NCBI GenBank assembly: GCA_017619635.1
Contig: JAFZRZ010000016.1
Span: 1-64,000 of the forward strand
Length of the DNA stretch: 64,000 nt
Direction: 5' to 3'
DNA from: Lachnospiraceae bacterium
GTDB lineage: Bacteria > Bacillota > Clostridia > Lachnospirales > Lachnospiraceae
Made by a program: the position numbers and the translations under genes
Shown: in pieces, positions 50,054-60,749 of the stretch
Layout: each line of letters begins with the position of its first letter
Numbering within the stretch: position 1 is the stretch's first letter
The notes under the pieces: model-generated
What the model saw: only the letters and a program-made list of their open reading frames with translations
Databases searched by the model: none
Told to the model about the DNA's origin: nothing

Positions 50054-51382
50054 ATGCTTCCTGAAGCGTATATAAACAGAATGCGAACCCAGCTTAATGA
50101 TGAGTTTGACGCATTTATAAATTCATATGAGGAAAAACCAAAACAGGCATTACGTTTGAATACATTAAAAAACGGTGATGTTTTCAAAGTATGTGATAAG
50201 GCATTTCATCTAAACAGCGTGGAGTGGGCTTTAAACGGGTATTATTATGATGATGATGATCAACCGGGAAAGCATCCATACCATGAGGCGGGAATGTATT
50301 ATATTCAGGAACCCAGTGCGATGGCTCCTGTAATGCAGCTTGATGTTAAACCCGGAGATGTGGTTTTGGATCTGTGTGCAGCGCCGGGAGGAAAAAGTTC
50401 GCAGATTGCAGGATTTCTTAAGGGGGAAGGTTTGCTTCTATGTAATGAATATATATCATCCAGAGCCCAGATACTGTCTGAGAATATTGAACGAATGGGG
50501 ATCAGGAATGCATGTGTCACAAATGAATCTCCGGACAGGCTTGAACAGTTCTTTCCGGCTTTTTTTGATAAGATACTAGTGGATGCTCCATGTTCCGGAG
50601 AGGGGATGTTTAGAAAGAATCCTTTGGCATGCGACGAATGGAGTGAGGAAAATGTCAGAATGTGTGCAGAAAGGCAATCTTGGATCCTTGATTGTGCTGC
50701 AACTATGCTCCTCCCCGGCGGACGGATGGTTTATTCAACCTGCACATTTTCCAAAGAGGAAGATGAGGATCAGATTGAGGCCTTTTTAGAAAGACACAAA
50801 GAATTCAAACTGGAAAAACAAGAAAAGCTGATGCCCCACAGAATTAAGGGTGAGGGCCATTTTGTTGCTGTTCTTATTAAGGATGGGGAGAATATTCAAA
50901 TAAGAAGAGGAGTATCGAATGATACTTCATCGAAAGAAAATAAGAATCTTAATAACATGATTTCATTATGGAGATCATTTGCAAAAGAGACACTTACGGA
51001 AAATGCGATAGATCGATTAACTGAAGGAAAGAGATACATTGCGTTTGGAGATAACCTGTATCTTGTCATGTCAGATCTTCCTCAGTTAAAGGGAGTAAAA
51101 GTGGTACGACCGGGATTACAGCTTGGGAGTATAAAAAAAGACAGATTTGAACCCGCTCATGCTCTTGCACTTGCGCTATCATGCGAAGAGGTGATGCGTT
51201 CACATTCTCTTTCCTGTGATGACAGGCTCTCTTCGGCATATCTGGCAGGAGAGACGTTTAGTGCGCAGGGAGAAAAGGGATGGTATCTTATATGCGTGGA
51301 TGGATTCAGCATGGGATGGGGTAAACTTGCGGGTGGAATTATGAAGAATCATTACCCTAAGGGATTACGAAAACACCTGTAG
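50054..51382 (+). CDS. RsmF/RsmB-type rRNA cytosine-C5 methyltransferase
   Basis: The 442-residue enzyme has the NOL1/NOP2/sun methylase core: SAM site DLCAAPGGKSSQIA, catalytic loop DAPCSGEGMFRK and TCTFSKEEDE with the two cysteines, and a preceding YIQEPSAM. A C-terminal RsmF-like domain (about 290-442; LKGVKVVRPGLQLGSIKKDRF, LAGETFS, GWYLICVDGFSMGWGK) marks the RsmF/YebU-type long form, not RsmB. It methylates a cytosine of 16S rRNA in related proteins. GAGGTGA precedes ATG 50054. Confidence 0.9.
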   Translation: MLPEAYINRMRTQLNDEFDAFINSYEEKPKQALRLNTLKNGDVFKVCDKAFHLNSVEWALNGYYYDDDDQPGKHPYHEAGMYYIQEPSAMAPVMQLDVKPGDVVLDLCAAPGGKSSQIAGFLKGEGLLLCNEYISSRAQILSENIERMGIRNACVTNESPDRLEQFFPAFFDKILVDAPCSGEGMFRKNPLACDEWSEENVRMCAERQSWILDCAATMLLPGGRMVYSTCTFSKEEDEDQIEAFLERHKEFKLEKQEKLMPHRIKGEGHFVAVLIKDGENIQIRRGVSNDTSSKENKNLNNMISLWRSFAKETLTENAIDRLTEGKRYIAFGDNLYLVMSDLPQLKGVKVVRPGLQLGSIKKDRFEPAHALALALSCEEVMRSHSLSCDDRLSSAYLAGETFSAQGEKGWYLICVDGFSMGWGKLAGGIMKNHYPKGLRKHL

Positions 51383-51465
51383 ATTATTGGCACGAGACGG
51401 AGTTGCATCATATGGCAAATGATATATGGGTATGTTATAATAATATTTTGGATGGAGCATGAAAA

Positions 51466-52854
51466 ATGTTTGGAAAGAAAGGTACCCATGAGGGTTTGAA
51501 CATTATAATAGTAGGTGGCGGAAAGGTCGGAACAACCCTTGTTGAGCAGCTGGCTCAGGAAGGGCATGATATCACTATCATTGACCAGAATTCAAAGGTT
51601 GTTGAAGCGATAACGAACACCTATGATGCGATGGGAGTTATAGGTAACGGAGCAAGTTATTCGACCCAGGTTGAGGCCGGAATAGAGAAAGCAGACCTCT
51701 TTATTGCAGTGACAAATTCTGATGAACTGAATCTGCTTTGCTGTACTGTGGCAAAAAGAGCAGGTAATCTTGCGGCGATCGCAAGAGTCAGGACACCTGA
51801 TTACAGTAAGGAAGTTGACTATTTCATAGAAAAACTTGGCCTTGCCATGATCATTAATCCGGATTTTGTTTCTTCCAGAGTCATAGCAAAGATCCTGACA
51901 TTACCGACAGCTTTGGATGTTACTTCATTTTCACATGGAAGGGTAAATCTTGTCAGAATCGAGATTCCGGAGGAGAATCCTCTTTGTAACAAGACCATAG
52001 CTGAACTTGGAAGGGAAGGTCTTTTGCAGCAGACCGTTATCTGTGCCATAGAGCGTGAGGGAAAGATATTTATTCCTTCCGGTGCATTTATCATAAGACC
52101 CAAGGACATAATCTCATTTGCCGCATCGCAGAGAGAATCCAGGATCTTCCTGAAGAAAGCGGGATTCAAGACCGGTCAGGTTAAAACCTGTATGATAGTG
52201 GGGGGAGGAAGAGCCGGATATTATGCAGCAGAACTCCTGATAAGAGCAGGCATAGATGTAAGAATAATAGAGATAAATCAGGGCAGATGCGAGAAACTCT
52301 CAGAATTATTGCCGGATGCTACTGTGATCCATGGCGATGGAACGAGTGAGGAACTCTTGAAGGAAGAGGGAATAGATGATGTAGATGCATTTATTCCGCT
52401 TACAGGTATAGATGAGGAGAATATACTCCTGTCATTACATGCAAAAAAAGTCAGCCATGCAAAGGTGATCACAAGACTGACAAGAAACAACTTCATGGAA
52501 GTAGTCAGCGGTCTTGATCTTGGCAGTGTACTGTATCCTAAATATATCACTTCGGAAGCTATCATCGCATATGTACGTGCTAAAAACAATTCCAAAGGAT
52601 GTAATATAGAGACTCTGTATCACATGTTTGATTCTAGAGCAGAAGCCATAGAATTCAAGGTGGAGAAAGCCAGCGAGGTTGTGGATGTTCCGCTATCAAA
52701 ACTGTCTCTTAAGAAGGATCTTCTGATCGCATTTATAAATCGAAACGGTAAGATCATAATCCCTAAAGGTCAGGATGAGATAAAGGTCGGAGATACGGTA
52801 ATGATCGTAACTATACACAAGGGATTCAGAGATATTCAGGATATACTGGCGTAA
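51466..52854 (+). CDS. trkA: Trk potassium uptake regulator TrkA
   Basis: The 462-residue cytoplasmic protein has two RCK units, each with an NAD-binding Rossmann fold (GGGKVGTTLVEQL near 18, GGGRAGYYAAELL near 246) and a TrkA-C domain. It gates the TrkH channel by binding NAD(H) or ATP/ADP. GTLVEQ... and DEENILLSLHAKK match the family. TrkH follows 21 bases later. The start ATG has GGATGGAG upstream. Full tandem length, so one polypeptide supplies both halves as in E. coli TrkA. Confidence 0.93.
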   Translation: MFGKKGTHEGLNIIIVGGGKVGTTLVEQLAQEGHDITIIDQNSKVVEAITNTYDAMGVIGNGASYSTQVEAGIEKADLFIAVTNSDELNLLCCTVAKRAGNLAAIARVRTPDYSKEVDYFIEKLGLAMIINPDFVSSRVIAKILTLPTALDVTSFSHGRVNLVRIEIPEENPLCNKTIAELGREGLLQQTVICAIEREGKIFIPSGAFIIRPKDIISFAASQRESRIFLKKAGFKTGQVKTCMIVGGGRAGYYAAELLIRAGIDVRIIEINQGRCEKLSELLPDATVIHGDGTSEELLKEEGIDDVDAFIPLTGIDEENILLSLHAKKVSHAKVITRLTRNNFMEVVSGLDLGSVLYPKYITSEAIIAYVRAKNNSKGCNIETLYHMFDSRAEAIEFKVEKASEVVDVPLSKLSLKKDLLIAFINRNGKIIIPKGQDEIKVGDTVMIVTIHKGFRDIQDILA

Positions 52855-52875
52855 AGGATACAAAAGGAAGTAATC

Positions 52876-54354
52876 ATGAACAGTTCCATGATACGTGTCA
52901 TTCTTGGACATGTACTTAAGATAGAAGCGTTATTTATGTTGTTGCCATGCATTGTCGCTCTCATATATGGTGAGAGACAGGGGTATACTTATCTGATAGT
53001 GGCAGGTTTTTGCGCACTTGTCGGTGTATTGATGTCTCTTATCAGAAAACCTAAAGATACAGCTCTTTATCTCAAGGAAGGTTGTGTAGCGACTGCATTA
53101 AGCTGGATAATGCTCAGCCTTTTCGGCGCATTGCCGTTTTGGGTTACAGGTGAGATACCGTCATATATAGATTCACTGTTTGAGACAATATCAGGATTTA
53201 CCACTACCGGTGCATCCATACTGAACGATGTTGAAGCACTTTCATATACCTCTCTTTTTTGGAGGAGCTTTACTCATTGGATAGGCGGTATGGGCGTTCT
53301 GGTTTTTTTATTGGCTGTTATCCCGTTAAGTGGTGGTTCGAATATCAATCTCATGAGAGCAGAGAGCCCGGGTCCATCTGTAGGAAAACTCGTTCCCAAG
53401 ATAAAATCGTCAGCAAGGATACTTTATATCATCTATTTCATAATGACTGTAGCTGAGATGATACTGCTCATGATTGGTGGCATGAATCCTTTTCATGCGA
53501 TCACACTCAGCATGGGTACAGCAGGAACGGGAGGATTTGGTGTACTTAACAGTTCGATCGCATCATATTCAGCATATTGTCAATGGATCATAACGATCTT
53601 TATGATCATGTTTGGCGTTAATTTCAATGCTTATTATTTTGTTATGATAGGCAAGGTGGGAAAGTTCTTTGAGGTGGAAGAAGTAAGATGGTATCTCGGT
53701 ATCATCCTTTCGGCAATAGCCATGATAACCATAAATCTTCATGGTATATACGGAAGTATTCCGGAAACTTTAAGAAATGCATCATTCCAGGTTGCATCCA
53801 TCATAACGACTACAGGGTATTCGACTGCAGATTTTAATACATGGCCGATGTTCAGTAAAGTATTATTGGTCCTTCTGATGTTCATAGGAGCATGTGCTGG
53901 AAGTACCGGAGGCGGAATAAAGGTTTCAAGAGTGGTCATAATGCTTAAGACTGTAAAGAAAGAACTTAACAATTACAGTCATCCGAAGAGCATAAAGAAG
54001 ATCATGTTTGAAAAAAAAGCCGTAGAACATGAGGTTCTACGGGCCATCAATGTGTATCTGATCACATTTATTATAATATTCACAACATCTTTTATAGTTG
54101 TTGCATTGGAAGATCACGATTTTACAACCAGTTTTACGGCAGTAGCTGCCACTATCAACAATATAGGACCGGGTTTGGAACTGGTAGGTCCCACCGGGAA
54201 TTTCTCATTCTGGAGTCCTTTGTCAAAGATTATTCTCATGATGGATATGCTTGCAGGAAGACTTGAACTGTTCCCAATGCTCATCCTCTTTAGTCCGAAA
54301 GTTCTTAAAGAACTATTCATCGATAATTTGAGAACCGGAAAAAACAAAGACTGA
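52876..54354 (+). CDS. trkH: Trk potassium uptake channel TrkH
   Basis: The 492-residue membrane protein is the potassium-conducting subunit, with four pore-loop repeats. Filter motifs include SGFTTTGAS, TAGTGGFG, TTTGYSTADF and INNIGPG. About ten membrane helices are visible. AAGGAAG precedes the ATG. It pairs with trkA just upstream. Its stop is only 3 bases from that of the convergent SGNH gene, and no terminator lies between them. Confidence 0.93.
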   Translation: MNSSMIRVILGHVLKIEALFMLLPCIVALIYGERQGYTYLIVAGFCALVGVLMSLIRKPKDTALYLKEGCVATALSWIMLSLFGALPFWVTGEIPSYIDSLFETISGFTTTGASILNDVEALSYTSLFWRSFTHWIGGMGVLVFLLAVIPLSGGSNINLMRAESPGPSVGKLVPKIKSSARILYIIYFIMTVAEMILLMIGGMNPFHAITLSMGTAGTGGFGVLNSSIASYSAYCQWIITIFMIMFGVNFNAYYFVMIGKVGKFFEVEEVRWYLGIILSAIAMITINLHGIYGSIPETLRNASFQVASIITTTGYSTADFNTWPMFSKVLLVLLMFIGACAGSTGGGIKVSRVVIMLKTVKKELNNYSHPKSIKKIMFEKKAVEHEVLRAINVYLITFIIIFTTSFIVVALEDHDFTTSFTAVAATINNIGPGLELVGPTGNFSFWSPLSKIILMMDMLAGRLELFPMLILFSPKVLKELFIDNLRTGKNKD

Positions 54355-54357
54355 TCT

Positions 54358-55326
54358 TTATCTTCTTACTCCGTTGAATACGAATCCGTGCTCAAGAAGG
54401 TAATCACACCACAGAGAGTAATATTTCGCATACAGATGGACCTGATCGAAGGAATAACCGTCGGTCAGGTTACCATTCTCGTCACATACCGCTTCATTTA
54501 TATCCAGATAATATATATACCAGTCATTGGCAAGTGTCGCCAGTTTTTCGTTACGGGCAGTGATATTTGCATTGTTTATGGAAGGATGTGTGGCTGATTT
54601 TTGTGCGCCGACTTTCATGATACCCTGAACAACGATAATGGCATCAGGCTGCCAGCGGTGTATCTGATCAACCACTTCGGTATATTTATCAAAATAAGTA
54701 TTGATATTGGAACCGCACTCATTTATTCCCAGCATAATATAAACTTTACCGTATCTGGAGGTCGATAGGACTTCACGTGCGGTGGTATGCTGTATATCGC
54801 CGAATGATATATCTCTGTCCAAACAGTCATATATTGTCATTCCCACATCTGCCAGGTAATCACAATTATCCCATCCAGAATAAAGCTGAAGGCCGACAGT
54901 ACGGGAATCACCCAAAAAGACAGCATCATTGAAGTATGACTGGTCTACAGGCTGTTCTACGTAGGTGGAGGCGGGCTGACTTGCAGCTATTATATCTTCC
55001 AAGGGTTCGCCGTATACAGGAGTGGGGGTTGGTTCGTCCATAACAGATAAAACTTCCGAAGCACCTGAAGCTGTGGTATCTGGCAGGGCTATGTTCTGAC
55101 TGTCTTCTCCCATGACCACGGTATTGGCTTCTTTTCTGGGATTTACAAAAGCCTGTTGAATTGTATCAGCGAAAAGCTCTGTTTCGGCCAGAATGGTATC
55201 TCCCTGAACAGCAAAATACGGAAAGTATATCTGCAGGGTTTCAGAGAACTGCGTAATGAAAAACATTATAAGCAGGGTACCATATATAACTGCGAAAAGC
55301 GGAGCTCTTTGAAGTATCTTTTTCAC
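54358..55326 (-). CDS. membrane-anchored SGNH/GDSL-type hydrolase
   Basis: The 322-residue protein has an N-terminal membrane anchor (about 12-30), a Ser/Thr/Pro-rich linker, and an SGNH hydrolase domain from about 130. Block I is FLGDSRTVGL with the nucleophile Ser, block III GINECG with Asn, and block V DQVHLYAKY with the Asp/His pair. It lies outside the membrane. It is 9 bases downstream of the MBOAT gene, the usual layout for O-acetylation systems of alginate, cellulose or cell-wall glycans, where the SGNH protein transfers the acetyl group. Confidence 0.85.
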   Translation of the reverse strand: MKKILQRAPLFAVIYGTLLIMFFITQFSETLQIYFPYFAVQGDTILAETELFADTIQQAFVNPRKEANTVVMGEDSQNIALPDTTASGASEVLSVMDEPTPTPVYGEPLEDIIAASQPASTYVEQPVDQSYFNDAVFLGDSRTVGLQLYSGWDNCDYLADVGMTIYDCLDRDISFGDIQHTTAREVLSTSRYGKVYIMLGINECGSNINTYFDKYTEVVDQIHRWQPDAIIVVQGIMKVGAQKSATHPSINNANITARNEKLATLANDWYIYYLDINEAVCDENGNLTDGYSFDQVHLYAKYYSLWCDYLLEHGFVFNGVRR

Positions 55327-55335
55327 ATTAACTCC

Positions 55336-56694
55336 TTAGAAATTTATATACATGAACGGATTGTTACCGTTCTTCATTATCATGTAAACACACAACCAGA
55401 AAAGAGCAAATGATATAAATCTGGTCATATATATCCTTGTCTTTATCAAAACCTCTTCCATAAGAGGGAAACAGCAGATTATACCGCCTATAATGAACAT
55501 CCAGTAATCTTTAAAATAATTGAATATGTCATTGCTGTTCACATTCAGTGGCTCACATATGCTTGTAAGATTAAATAGTCTTGTAAAGAATATTCCCATC
55601 TGTTCAAGATTACCGATGGCAAACATCATCCATGTCATGGGTATCACGATAAGTACGTAAAGGTGTCTTGCTATCTTTGCACCGATGTGTTTTGATTCAA
55701 AAAACTTCTTAAGAAGAGTTTTTTCCAATACTATGAAAAATAACAGTGTCAGAGCCCAGAACATGAAATTCATGGTAAGGCCGTGCCACAATCCTGTCAG
55801 CACCCATACCGCTGCAAGGTTGAGAATGGTTTTCTTTGTTCCGTTGCGGCTTCCGCCAAGTGGTATATATACATGGTTTTTAAACCATTCACCCAGTGTC
55901 ATATGCCATCTGCGGTAGAATTCAGATACACTCTGTGAAAGATAAGGTGATTTAAAGTTTGTCGGTAGTGAGAAGCCAAGCATCTGCGCCACTCCGATGG
56001 CCATAAGTGAGTATCCCTGGAAGTCAAAATATAACTGCATGCTGTATGAGTACATGGACAACCATGCAAGAGGTGTTGATATACTCTGAAAACCAACTGT
56101 CTGAACTCCATTCCAGAGGTAGTATAATCTGTCGGCCAGGATCACTTTAAAGGACATCCCGAGGATAAAGGTTCTTATTCCTTTTTCCAGCTTGGCCAGA
56201 GATACCCTTTCGGGACAGGTCAGATCTTTTTCTAGATCTTTGAATGATACTATGGGACCCTGTAAGACCTTGGGAAAGAAGAATATATAATTGGCAAAGG
56301 TGAGAGGATTTCTGCATGGAACTATCGTGTTTCTGTAAACATCCAGATAGTATCCGATAAACTGTATAGTGAAGAATCCGATACCTATAAAAGTGTGGTT
56401 TTTAAAAAAGAGTATCGAAATCACCATCAGGCATATCTGAAGCCCTATACCGAACTTGGTTATGAATTTTCTGAGTTCGATACGGTCAAAGAAGTGATCC
56501 TCCAGAATCCCCGAGATAAAAACGATCACAATGTTTACCAAGAGAACAGGCATTACCCATATGTCGTTAAGAGCATAGAAACCCATGCTTCCGAGCAATA
56601 AAAGCCAGGGTTTTGCTTTTGAGGGTAACAGCATATATATCGGAACATATATCAATATGAAGATAAGTAAAAAGTTAATATCCGAAAATGTCAT
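55336..56694 (-). CDS. MBOAT-family membrane O-acyltransferase
   Basis: The 452-residue protein has about ten membrane helices and matches DltB/AlgI-type MBOAT enzymes: YRRWHMTLGEWFKNHVYIPLGG with conserved Arg/Trp/His, and LTGLWHGLTMNFMFW with the catalytic His. These move acyl groups across the membrane to the SGNH partner. The start ATG at 56694 has AGGAT about 13 bases upstream, a poor fit. No dlt genes are near, so D-alanylation is not suggested; glycan O-acetylation is the best guess. It begins the two-gene minus-strand unit. Confidence 0.88.
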   Translation of the reverse strand: MTFSDINFLLIFILIYVPIYMLLPSKAKPWLLLLGSMGFYALNDIWVMPVLLVNIVIVFISGILEDHFFDRIELRKFITKFGIGLQICLMVISILFFKNHTFIGIGFFTIQFIGYYLDVYRNTIVPCRNPLTFANYIFFFPKVLQGPIVSFKDLEKDLTCPERVSLAKLEKGIRTFILGMSFKVILADRLYYLWNGVQTVGFQSISTPLAWLSMYSYSMQLYFDFQGYSLMAIGVAQMLGFSLPTNFKSPYLSQSVSEFYRRWHMTLGEWFKNHVYIPLGGSRNGTKKTILNLAAVWVLTGLWHGLTMNFMFWALTLLFFIVLEKTLLKKFFESKHIGAKIARHLYVLIVIPMTWMMFAIGNLEQMGIFFTRLFNLTSICEPLNVNSNDIFNYFKDYWMFIIGGIICCFPLMEEVLIKTRIYMTRFISFALFWLCVYMIMKNGNNPFMYINF

Positions 56695-56914
56695 TATCGC
56701 ACAGTTATCCTATTATTTCATGTCAGCATATAAATTATATGTTTTTATTTGGGCTGTGTAAATCCAAAATCACTTAATATGAACAAAAAACAACAGCTTG
56801 AACAAAAAAGAATGATGAATGAGTAAAAATCTATAGCTTTTTATGATTGTATGTGGCTTACAGTCAGTGAGTGATCCTTGGAGAAGTCTGTAGCGGTGGT
56901 TTATAAATAATCTG

Positions 56915-56943
56915 TAGAAATTCGCATAAAAATAGTATATACT
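56915..56943 (+). promoter_or_regulatory. promoter of the GDP-sugar locus
   Basis: TAGAAA (56915-56920), 17 bases, TATACT (56938-56943). Predicted start near 56950, 27 bases before the gmd ATG. Alternative TTGGAG/TTATAA boxes lie further upstream. The gap 56695-56976 holds nothing else clear. Confidence 0.45.
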
Positions 56944-56976
56944 TGATACAGTTTATATATACAGGAGATAGTATTT

Positions 56977-58041
56977 ATGAGAAATGTTGCTCTTATTACA
57001 GGTATAACGGGACAGGATGGTTCATATCTTGCAGAATTTCTTCTCGAGAAGGGATATGAAGTACATGGACTTATGCGTCGTCACAGTATATCGGGTACGG
57101 AGAGGATAGATCATCTTTTAAGATCGTCATACAACGGAATTAAGCTTTTTTTGCATTATTCAGATACGACGGATTCAAGCTGTCTTGGAAGGATAATATC
57201 AGAGATCAAACCCACAGAGGTATATAATCTTGCCGCACAGTCACATGTAGGGGTATCCTTTGAGGTTCCCGAATACACTGCGGAAGCAACAGGAGTAAGC
57301 ACCATAAAGCTTCTTGAGGCGATCAGACTTTATGGAGGTAATTGTCGTTTTTATCAGGCATCGACTTCAGAACTGTTCGGAGGTCTTCCTGAAACCGCTC
57401 CCCAATCGGAGAAAACACCATTTTATCCCAAGAGTCCCTATGGTGCCGCTAAACTGTACTCATACTGGATCACGGTGAATTACAGGGAATCATACAATAT
57501 GTTTGCCTGCAACGGAATATTGTTCAATCATGAATCACCCAGAAGAGGCGAGAACTTTGTAACGAGAAAGATCACGCTTGCAATTGCCAATATAATGGCA
57601 GGAAAACAGGAAAAGCTCTCTCTTGGAAACATGAATGCAAAGAGAGACTGGGGATTTGCCGGTGATTATATCAAGGGAATGTGGCTTATGCTTCAGCAGG
57701 ATAAGCCTGGTGATTACGTCCTTGCGACCAATGAAACCCATACTGTAAGAGAATTTGTTATTGCGGCTTTTGAAGAGCTTGGTATAAAGATAAGATTCGA
57801 AGGAACCGGTGTTGATGAAAAGGGTATAGATGAAGCAACAGGAAAAGTTCTTGTTGATGTTAATCCGCAGTTCTACCGTCCTGCAGAGGTTGAGTTCTTG
57901 TGGGGAGATTGTACTAAAGCCGAAAATGAGTTAGGATGGAAGAGAGACGTCGACTTCAAAGGACTCGTAGCTATGATGATGGATGCCGATATGAAGGCTA
58001 TCTGCAATAAAAGCTGTGAGGAATATAAGAACGGGAAATAA
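56977..58041 (+). CDS. gmd: GDP-mannose 4,6-dehydratase
   Basis: The 354-residue short-chain dehydrogenase forms GDP-4-keto-6-deoxymannose from GDP-mannose. The NADP loop is [19 protein letters not shown], the catalytic Thr/Ser lies in ASTSELFG, YxxxK in YGAAKLYSY and the substrate region contains [16 protein letters not shown] and [15 protein letters not shown] precedes the ATG. It leads the unit; with fcl it gives GDP-L-fucose, and manC provides GDP-mannose. Confidence 0.94.
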   Translation: MRNVALITGITGQDGSYLAEFLLEKGYEVHGLMRRHSISGTERIDHLLRSSYNGIKLFLHYSDTTDSSCLGRIISEIKPTEVYNLAAQSHVGVSFEVPEYTAEATGVSTIKLLEAIRLYGGNCRFYQASTSELFGGLPETAPQSEKTPFYPKSPYGAAKLYSYWITVNYRESYNMFACNGILFNHESPRRGENFVTRKITLAIANIMAGKQEKLSLGNMNAKRDWGFAGDYIKGMWLMLQQDKPGDYVLATNETHTVREFVIAAFEELGIKIRFEGTGVDEKGIDEATGKVLVDVNPQFYRPAEVEFLWGDCTKAENELGWKRDVDFKGLVAMMMDADMKAICNKSCEEYKNGK

Positions 58042-58048
58042 ATAAACT

Positions 58049-59773
58049 ATGATAACGGTTTTACTGAATTGGCTCTATATTGCAATTACTTCGTTTGGAA
58101 CGGGTATTGCTGTATTGAGCTTTTTTAGTTTTGTTTTTGGAATAAAGAAAACACATAATACTCTGTCTGTTATATTTGCAGGACTGGTTTTCAATACTGT
58201 GTATGCCGAGGCATTCAGCTTGTTTGGCGGTGTGGGTGTTACGGCAAATGTTATTCTTGTTCTACTTGCTGGGGCAGGAATTCTCATAAACAGGTCATGC
58301 GTATCATATACACTGATATCACTTAAGGAAAAGTTGTTTTCCGTTAAAGTTTTGCCTTATATATATGTGGCAGTTATTATTTTGTTCGCATATGGAACAT
58401 CAAGGGGATATATACATTACGATACAAGCCTTTACCATGCGCAGAGCATAAGATGGATAGAAGAATATGGAGTGGTAAAAGGACTGGCATGTCTCCAGTT
58501 AAGGTTTGGCTATAATTCAAGTGCATTTGCTCTTACTGCTCTGTACAGTTTTATTGATATACTCGGGCAGTCTCTTCACACAACTGCCGGTTTCTTTGCT
58601 CTTCTTGGTGCAGTTCAGGTTGTAGACGTTTACAAGGTATTTTTAAAAAAGCATGTAAGACATAGTGACTTTATCAGGATAGGTTTGTTGTTTTATCTTG
58701 GTCTCATATTTAAGGAAATGGTATCTCCTGCCAGTGATTACTATGCGCAGATACTTATATTTACTGTAATAATAATGTGGTTGGATGCTCTTGAAGATAA
58801 AGAAGACGAACCAAACGTAAAGGTTTATACCTTTGCGATGTTGAGTATACTTTTGGTATATGCGGCTACTGTAAAGTTTTCTATCGCATTGCTTGTGCTT
58901 CTGGTGATCAAACCGGCGATTATGCTGATAAAGGATAAAAAGTATAAACAGATCGGTGTTTGTCTGGGCTCAGGAATATGTGTTCTCTTACCGTTTTTTA
59001 TAAGGAATGTTTTGATATCCGGATGGCTTATATATCCTTCGACAATCATCGATCTTTTTAATGTGGACTGGAAGATCCCCAAAGGCGTGGCTCAGTACGA
59101 TGCAATGGAGATAGGAGTATACGGAAAGGGAATAAATGATGTGACAAAACTTGATATGCCTATAAATGAGTGGCTCCCGGGCTGGTTTAAAGGCATGTCG
59201 ATAGTAGAGAAAGGCTGGGTAAGCCTGACTTTTGTCTGCATTATGGCGGGACTTATCTATTTCATATACAAACTGGCAAAGAAAAATGCTGATTATGATA
59301 AACTTCTCATTTTCACGGTAATTGTGGCATCAGGATTATTCTGGTTTTTCAGTGCTCCGCTGGTAAGGTATGGTTACGGATATCTTACATGTATTCCTTT
59401 GTTTGTGGACGGGTTGCTTTGTATGGAACTCGTGAAAAAAACAAATGACAAAAAAGCACTGTATATCGCTTATGTCACAGTTTTTGTTTTGGTAGGCTTA
59501 TATCGCATAAAAACAGTGGGTTATGATATAATTACTACGTTGGGTGAACCGTATTATATTGCTCAGGAGGATTATGAGAACTGGCCGGCAAAAGAATATG
59601 ATCTGGACGGTCATATCATATATGTTCCTGAGGAGGATGCACTTATAGGCTACAGTCAGTTTCCGGCATCTCTTATGCTCATAGATATTCAGATGCGCGG
59701 TGACGACTGGAAAGACGGATTCAGATACAAGGATTATGACGCATGGCTTGAAAGAAGCGGCGTTAATGAATAG
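58049..59773 (+). CDS. polytopic membrane protein, LIC_10190-like, in the GDP-fucose locus
   Basis: The 574-residue protein has about twelve to thirteen membrane helices and a C-terminal outside domain of about 70 residues. YDTSLYHAQSIRWIEEYGVV near residue 130 recalls the LIC_10190 family, membrane proteins linked to surface glycan synthesis and similar in layout to GT-C glycosyltransferases, with a short D-containing loop after the first helices. The family's activity is not proven. It starts 7 bases after gmd and is followed by fcl after 14, so it is translated with them; a role in moving fucose or building a fucose-containing glycan is inference. Confidence 0.75.
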   Translation: MITVLLNWLYIAITSFGTGIAVLSFFSFVFGIKKTHNTLSVIFAGLVFNTVYAEAFSLFGGVGVTANVILVLLAGAGILINRSCVSYTLISLKEKLFSVKVLPYIYVAVIILFAYGTSRGYIHYDTSLYHAQSIRWIEEYGVVKGLACLQLRFGYNSSAFALTALYSFIDILGQSLHTTAGFFALLGAVQVVDVYKVFLKKHVRHSDFIRIGLLFYLGLIFKEMVSPASDYYAQILIFTVIIMWLDALEDKEDEPNVKVYTFAMLSILLVYAATVKFSIALLVLLVIKPAIMLIKDKKYKQIGVCLGSGICVLLPFFIRNVLISGWLIYPSTIIDLFNVDWKIPKGVAQYDAMEIGVYGKGINDVTKLDMPINEWLPGWFKGMSIVEKGWVSLTFVCIMAGLIYFIYKLAKKNADYDKLLIFTVIVASGLFWFFSAPLVRYGYGYLTCIPLFVDGLLCMELVKKTNDKKALYIAYVTVFVLVGLYRIKTVGYDIITTLGEPYYIAQEDYENWPAKEYDLDGHIIYVPEEDALIGYSQFPASLMLIDIQMRGDDWKDGFRYKDYDAWLERSGVNE

Positions 59774-59787
59774 AAGGAGATATTTAG

Positions 59788-60738
59788 ATGGCTAATCTTT
59801 CAAAAGAGGACAAGATTTATGTGGCAGGTCACAGAGGACTTGTCGGTTCTGCAATAGTAAGATCACTTAAAAGAGGCGGATATACCAATATCATAGGCAG
59901 AACACATTCAGAGCTAGATCTTACGGATCAGCAGGCTGTAAGAGCTTTTTTTGAGGCTGAAAAACCAGATGTTGTTGTTCTTGCCGCAGCAAAAGTTGGC
60001 GGAATAAATGCAAATCAGACCATGCCTGCAGAATTTGCATATGAAAACATGCAGATACAGTGCAATGTGATCAAATGCTGTCATGATTACAAGGTAAAGA
60101 AACTTTTGTTTCTGGGAAGCACCTGCATATATCCTAAAATGGCACCCCAGCCTATTCCTGAGGATGCATTACTGACAGGCCCGCTTGAAGTTACAAACGA
60201 AGCATATGCGATCGCAAAGATCTCAGGTATGGAAATGTGCAGATTCTTTAAGATCCAGTATGGCGATGATTTTATAAGCTGTATGCCTACAAATCTTTAC
60301 GGACCCTATGATAATTATGATCTGAGCAACTCACACGTTCTTCCTGCCATGATAAGGAAGTTCCATGAAGCAAAGGTAAACAATGCTCCTACAGTTGAAC
60401 TCTGGGGTACAGGCTCTCCTTTAAGAGAGTTTTTGTATTCAGACGATATGGCAGATGCATGCGTATACCTGCTTGAAAACTACAGCGGTGAGCAGCATGT
60501 CAATATAGGAACAGGAAAAGAAGTTACAATAAAACAGCTGGCTGAGCTTGTTAAGGATACAGTCGGATTTACAGGTGATATAGTCTGGAACAGCGATATG
60601 CCGGACGGAACACCGAGAAAACTTGCAGATGTGAGTAAGTTGCATTCGCTTGGATGGACACATAAGGTAGAACTTGAAGAAGGTGTCAAACTTGCTTACG
60701 AATGGTTTAAGGAAAATGTGGATACAGCTAGGATGTAG
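59788..60738 (+). CDS. fcl: GDP-L-fucose synthase
   Basis: The 316-residue epimerase/reductase turns GDP-4-keto-6-deoxymannose into GDP-L-fucose. NADP loop [24 protein letters not shown], catalytic SxxxYxxxK-type [20 protein letters not shown] and [11 protein letters not shown], and [10 protein letters not shown] agree with the family. AAGGAGATA precedes ATG 59788. It lies two genes after gmd, its metabolic predecessor, and directly before manC. Confidence 0.94.
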   Translation: MANLSKEDKIYVAGHRGLVGSAIVRSLKRGGYTNIIGRTHSELDLTDQQAVRAFFEAEKPDVVVLAAAKVGGINANQTMPAEFAYENMQIQCNVIKCCHDYKVKKLLFLGSTCIYPKMAPQPIPEDALLTGPLEVTNEAYAIAKISGMEMCRFFKIQYGDDFISCMPTNLYGPYDNYDLSNSHVLPAMIRKFHEAKVNNAPTVELWGTGSPLREFLYSDDMADACVYLLENYSGEQHVNIGTGKEVTIKQLAELVKDTVGFTGDIVWNSDMPDGTPRKLADVSKLHSLGWTHKVELEEGVKLAYEWFKENVDTARM

Positions 60739-60749
60739 GAGGATGTGAC

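Noticed and set aside
56779-56826. 15-codon ATG frame (MNKKQQLEQKRMMNE)
   Set aside because: No ribosome site, no terminator, composition of an AT-rich spacer; nothing else supports it.
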